Shown piece by piece: positions 59,622 to 64,000 of a DNA stretch of 64,000 nucleotides. The first letter of the stretch is position 1, and the number at the start of each line of letters is the position of its first letter. The DNA is from Apus apus. Taxonomy: Eukaryota > Chordata > Aves > Apodiformes > Apodidae. The stretch covers positions 35,378,905 to 35,442,904 of the forward strand of contig NC_067312.1 in assembly GCF_020740795.1 (NCBI RefSeq), written 5' to 3'. Below the pieces are notes generated by a model that saw nothing but the letters and a program-made list of their open reading frames with translations, did no database searches and was not told where the DNA came from. The translations under genes were made by a program, and so were the position numbers.

Positions 59622-62600
59622 AGCATCTTTTGAGTAACATGGAATATGGCTGTGAGATGTATTTTCTCCCCACTTGGTTTGACCATATTGGATTTGGATG
59701 ATTTCTGTCCAAGGAGTGAGGGAAAGGCCACAGAGTCAACATTTGTAACATCTCTTGTTTTAAATATTTTGCTGCCATAACATTTTCATTATACCAAGTT
59801 GTTATTTAATGCTAACCAAGACTCACCAAAGAGTCTTAAATATTAGTGTTGCAATAAAAACCTAAATGAAGCACTAGAAATATGCAGTTACTGAAAGTAC
59901 TTTTGTCTACTCCCTTCCCTTAACCATTCTCCAAGGGCTTGGTAAGCTGCTAAAGGAACAGAACCCTGGCTGTGAAACATTGGAAGAAGAGCAAAGAATA
60001 CTGAAAAATGAGCTCACCCTGGTGCATGATTGTGTTAGTAGAAATTTAAAGAGTCTCCAGATGAATGGATTGGTACACTTTTCAGCAAAAAATGAACAAT
60101 TTGTTCCAAAGGACACCAGGGCTTGCTGTCATCTGTAGGAGTAAACCAAGTTTTAGCACTAACTACAGTAAGAAAAATATGAGGAAAATAAAATAAATTA
60201 AAAAAAAAATGTTTGGGCTCACAAGGTATTAAAATGGTTACTGTGTTCAGGGCCAACTGATTATGATTAATCCTGTGCATTTAGAACTTTTAAAACAGGT
60301 TTTGGAGACATCTGTGGTATAGGAGGAGGGGAGTGGGACTGGGAGGAAAATCAGTTTACAGAATGTGTATCAGATATGGTCCAGATACTGAGGTACGCTG
60401 TCTGTCAAATACAATAAAGCAAGAAGTTTATATATTTGTTCCTATGCTCTTTATCATGCTGGTATAGCTAGGCTCCACAAAGCAGAACTCAACAGATGTT
60501 AATCTTTTTCTGAGAGGAATGTGCATACCATAGCATCTGTTGAGTGTAACATCACCCACATTTTGCTTTACATTAAAAGTTGCCTGTAATTTCCACTGCT
60601 TCCATGAATATTTGTGCATGCAGAGGTCTAAGAATCTCATGCAGTCATTTTTGTAAAAGCTGCTTTCAAAAAAGGGAGATAGATACCTGTAAAGAAAATG
60701 ACCTTATAGGAGACTGGGAGATTTAGCTGAACAAATCCTCTTTCACATATGAGCAGCACCTTTCACTTACTGTGCCTCCCATGGCAGCATCTCAGAGATT
60801 TTATCTGTTTTCCACAGAGGAGAAAACTGAAGGAACTGGTTAGGAATTTTCCTGGGTTAAATTGCCAGATGGCTCTCCTGTGCAAGTATCATGTATATGG
60901 GATGTACATTTTACGTTAGTAATATCAAAGGCTGTTTTGTCACTGCTTTCAGTAGGAGAAGGGATCATGCTGAGCTCTCTCAGGATTTTGGGCACAGCAT
61001 TACTGAGATCCCTCTGTAAGCAAGTAGGAAAAAACCAATCCTAGTAAGCACAGTTTGCCTGGGAAAGGTATAGCACTGCTACTGATGTGCAGGGAGTGCA
61101 AATCCTTCTTGCACAGTTATTGCTCTTACAGCTTCATCCATAGAGTTAAAAAACAGAATAAATCTGTGGCATACAGATTGCTAATACATTATTTTTACCC
61201 TCCTGGACAGAGGAAAATATATTGCTATGAGTGTTTCAGCCTTTCAGTTTTAAGAGATTATATGTTGCAAAAGAGACAGAAGGGAAGTACTCTCAGGAAT
61301 ACTCTCAGTAATTGCTGGTTTTATTAAAAAGTTGAGCTTTTCAATTTTGATACTGATGTCAAGATCACATAGACACCTGCATGTTTATTGCTATTTCAGT
61401 TAAGCTGCTTAGACTTAACACCAAGCAGGATAACTCTTAACAGAAGTTTTATTTAAAGACAGTTGTGCACATGATAAAATCTGTTTCTGGAAGAATGGGG
61501 CAGAGACCTAAGAGTAAAAGCAGAGGTGTAGTTATCTCACAGCTACTTACATCTGTGTTAGTCAAAATCCTTAATTAACTGTCCAAATGTACTTGTTTGC
61601 TTCCAGATAAAGACATGTATGTAAGTGAACAGCTTATATTAAGAATGTCAACCTGCTAATTAAACTCTGCATTAATTTTCATTTATTTCATTTAATCACT
61701 AAGTTAATATAATCCTTGTAAGTGTCTTGCAAGAAGGAAATGTACTTTGAGATAGTCACAGAACAGTGAATGGCAGTTGGCATCCAGGTACCTCCCTATT
61801 TTGTTTAAAAAAAGAATGTCTTCAAGTAATTGACCTTGTATGTGATTATTCATGTATCATCCATGACAGGCCCAAGCAATAAATCGTCTCCAACTCTGAT
61901 GATCCCTTGTAATACATGAAGCTTAAGAAACAGGTTTCTATCTTAAAGCTTTCTAAAATTAACCATTCAACAAGTGACAGAAGGACCTGTGCCTCTTTTC
62001 TTATGTTTTTCCTTTGTGATCATTGACTGCATCAGTGAATTTGAAATAAAATAATAGGTGGCAGTGAGAACTCATTAAGAAATCAATCTCTTTTAAATTG
62101 AACATGAGTAATGTACCCCCATTAACAGATTGCTTTGTGCCAGTTGAACGTGGTGATGATGGACCATGATCATAGGAATTACCGTATGATGGAGACACAG
62201 TGCTGTGTAATTAAATAACGTGTCTAGGTTTCTTCATATGACTGTACAGTATCAGTACTTGTCAGGAGAAACTAATTTATTTTAACTGAAATTTTAAAGA
62301 GACTGAATATTCCAAAACAAGTCTGTCAAGTAACTCTAGCGCATGGAATATCACAGGAGAGTGTGGTATGTAGCTAATGTTATGCTGGCAGGGAGCCTTG
62401 AAGAGCTGTCTGTGAGGAGAAAGATTGCATCTGTTTCAGTTCAAGGAAAAATTAAAATACATAGCTTCTGAAAAGCATTTGGGACTAGTAAGTGGTGCTT
62501 TTTTACCTCCTGCTCTCATGCTGGGTGTCCTTAAAGGTGCTCATTTTTCCTGCAGTACACTGTATTTGGGTTCTATTACTCCGTAATAAATGAAAATTTG

Positions 62601-63127
62601 AACATGTGAAAACTTTTAAACGTTTATTTCACCTCATCCTTAAAGTGTCATTTCCTGTTAATATAAGTGAACAGATATTGAAAGAGTATCTGCTATTTTG
62701 CTGTATGCACAGCTTTGTTTGTATGCATCATGTGATTAAAATTTTCATTTTTTCTGTTGATTTTTTTATTAGTATAAAACAGAGGAGTGCACTACTTTGC
62801 CTGTTATTTTGGAAGTGAAATATATTTGAAGTTCCAGCACTGGCTTCCATTACTGCTGGCTGCTGTGGTGGATGGCATAGTTTTATACGAAGCCACTAAG
62901 GAAGTGTAACTATTGAGTAGGTGAATTCATATTTATTCACTTAATCCTTCAAGGAGGAGGTGTTGACCTCAGATACCATTTTCTTCAAGCTGAGTGAGAC
63001 ATACTTGGGAGCTAAATCACACCAGTGTAAGTATGAGTTTCCTCTGCACCTGCAAGGCACAATGCCCTGGACCTGCAGGCTGCAGATGGCTTATGTGAAT
63101 AGCCAGGAAACATTTTAATATTTATTT
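59622..63127. other. Intronic stretch
   Basis: AT-rich unique sequence. Short ORFs only, with no recognised domain or repeat. Confidence 0.4.
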
Positions 63128-63930
63128 CATAGAATCATGAAACCATAGAATGGTTTGGTTTGGAAGGAACCATAATGTTCCAACCCCTCTGTCATGGGCA
63201 GTGACACCTCCCACTGTGCCAGGCTGCTCAACGTCTATCCAACCTGACCTTCCAGAGGGGGAGCATCCACAACCTCCCTGGGCCACCTGTTTCAGTGAAA
63301 CCACCCTCACAGTGAAGAATTTCTTCCTAAAATCCAATCTAATTTATTGTCTCTAGGCTTGAAACCATTCCCCCTTGTCCTGTCACTACAGGCCCTGCTA
63401 AAATGTTTATCCCCATCTTACAGGCCCCCTCCAGGTACTGGAAGGGTGCTATAAGGTCTCCCCAGAGCCTTCTCTTCTCCAGGCTTAATAACTCCGACTC
63501 TCTCAGACTGTCCTCATAGAAGAAGTACTTCAGCTCTCAGATCCTCTTCATGGCCCTCCTATGGACTTGCTCCAATACCTCCATGTCATTGTGTTAGGGG
63601 CCCTAGAACTGAACACAGTACTCCAGGTAGGGTCCCACAAGAGCAGAGTACAGGGGCAGAATCCTCTCCCTTGATGTGCTCGCCATGCATATTTTGCTAC
63701 AGCCCAGGATATGGTTGACTTCCTGGGCTGCAAGTGCCCCTTGATGGCTTATGTTGAGCTTTTCATCAGCTAACACCCTTAAGTGCTTTCCTTTCATCCC
63801 CTTTCAGAGCTGCTTTCAATCCATTCTCCACCCAGCTATTTGTGCTTGGAATTGCCCTGACCCAGCTGCAGGACCTTGCACTTCATCTTACTGAACTTCA
63901 AATGGTTTGCAAGGCCCCACCTGAATGGCT
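63128..63930 (-). mobile_element. CR1 LINE 3' fragment with part of ORF2
   Basis: The 3' tail is at the left (CATAGAATCATGAAACCATAGAATGG). It continues through CCAACCCCTCTGTCATGGGCAG, the C-terminal coding region, the LFSLEK-equivalent at about 63470, and codons for LYSALVGPYLEYCVQF near 63620. It ends near the VLQLGQGNSK/LRWRMD-like region at about 63.9 kb. Interrupted frames make it inactive. The region continues close to the window end. Confidence 0.9.
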
Positions 63931-64000
63931 GACTGTGTGAAAGCTCAGAGGAATGGCAGTGAACATTCTTGAAGCTGACTCTACATGTAAGTGTGGAGGA

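Larger units (their letters stand above)
18859..64000 (+). other. SH3GL2: SH3GL2 intron 1, 5' part
   Basis: The intron begins with GTACCA directly after the exon-1 CAG. The +5 base is C rather than the consensus G, so the donor is moderate. I looked on the + strand for the expected second exon (the family continues KVSEKVGGAEGTKLDD) and did not find it. About 45 kb of intron 1 therefore lies in the window and continues past it. A very long first intron is known for mammalian SH3GL2. The content is AT-rich unique sequence with CR1, LTR and simple repeats, listed separately. Confidence 0.8.

Noticed and set aside
1..64000. CRISPR arrays, bacterial operons, phage or defence systems
   Set aside because: The DNA is avian nuclear. 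No regularly spaced repeats or prokaryotic gene arrangement are present.

Overview
The window is vertebrate nuclear DNA, almost certainly from a bird. The evidence is about fifteen CR1 LINE fragments (many with the CR1 ATTCTRTG-type 3' tail), an avian ERVL-type solo LTR, and one CpG-island promoter with a recognisable first coding exon. The DNA is AT-rich, gene-poor and intron-like outside that island. There are no bacterial-style operons, CRISPR arrays or tRNA/rRNA genes that I can see.

The only cellular gene I can support is on the + strand. A CpG island at about 18.38-19.45 kb contains an ATG at 18814 and 15 codons reading MSVAGLKKQFHKATQ. These are followed directly by a GT splice donor at 18859. 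This is the start of endophilin-A1 (SH3GL2) exon 1. Everything upstream (1-18.3 kb) reads as 5' intergenic DNA. Everything downstream to the window end (about 45 kb) is the 5' part of a long intron 1; I did not find exon 2. A perfect CRE (TGACGTCA) lies 126 bp upstream of the ATG, with GC boxes between it and the far promoter. Human SH3GL2 is on 9p22, a region corresponding to the avian Z chromosome, so Z linkage is a reasonable but unproven inference.

Mobile elements make up most of what can be named. There is an ERVL-like solo LTR (7.28-7.83 kb, +). A second LTR family of about 700 bp is present three times: 8.89-9.71 kb (-), 34.78-35.47 kb (+) and 58.92-59.62 kb (-). The third copy is the 5' LTR of a truncated endogenous retrovirus. 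It carries a Lys-1,2-type primer binding site and a gag-like region split into two overlapping reading frames. The N-terminal frame is unusual because it has three hydrophobic segments and an Ala/Thr-rich repeat. The element ends near 57.33 kb without pol, env or a 3' LTR. CR1 fragments are scattered through the intron, with a dense run of minus-strand copies from 26.2 to 32.5 kb. One of these still holds a readable reverse-transcriptase palm region. An isolated 5'-end CR1 piece (endonuclease region) lies at 40.7-42.25 kb.

Simple-sequence and structural features include a (T)nC tract at 12.26 kb, an (AT)n tract at 13.15 kb, a 160-bp polypurine tract at 35.87 kb, and a palindromic AT-rich cluster at 37.0 kb. 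A degenerate GT/CpG minisatellite begins just after the SH3GL2 splice donor. No complete undescribed system is evident. The most unusual object is the membrane-segment gag-like ORF of the truncated retrovirus.
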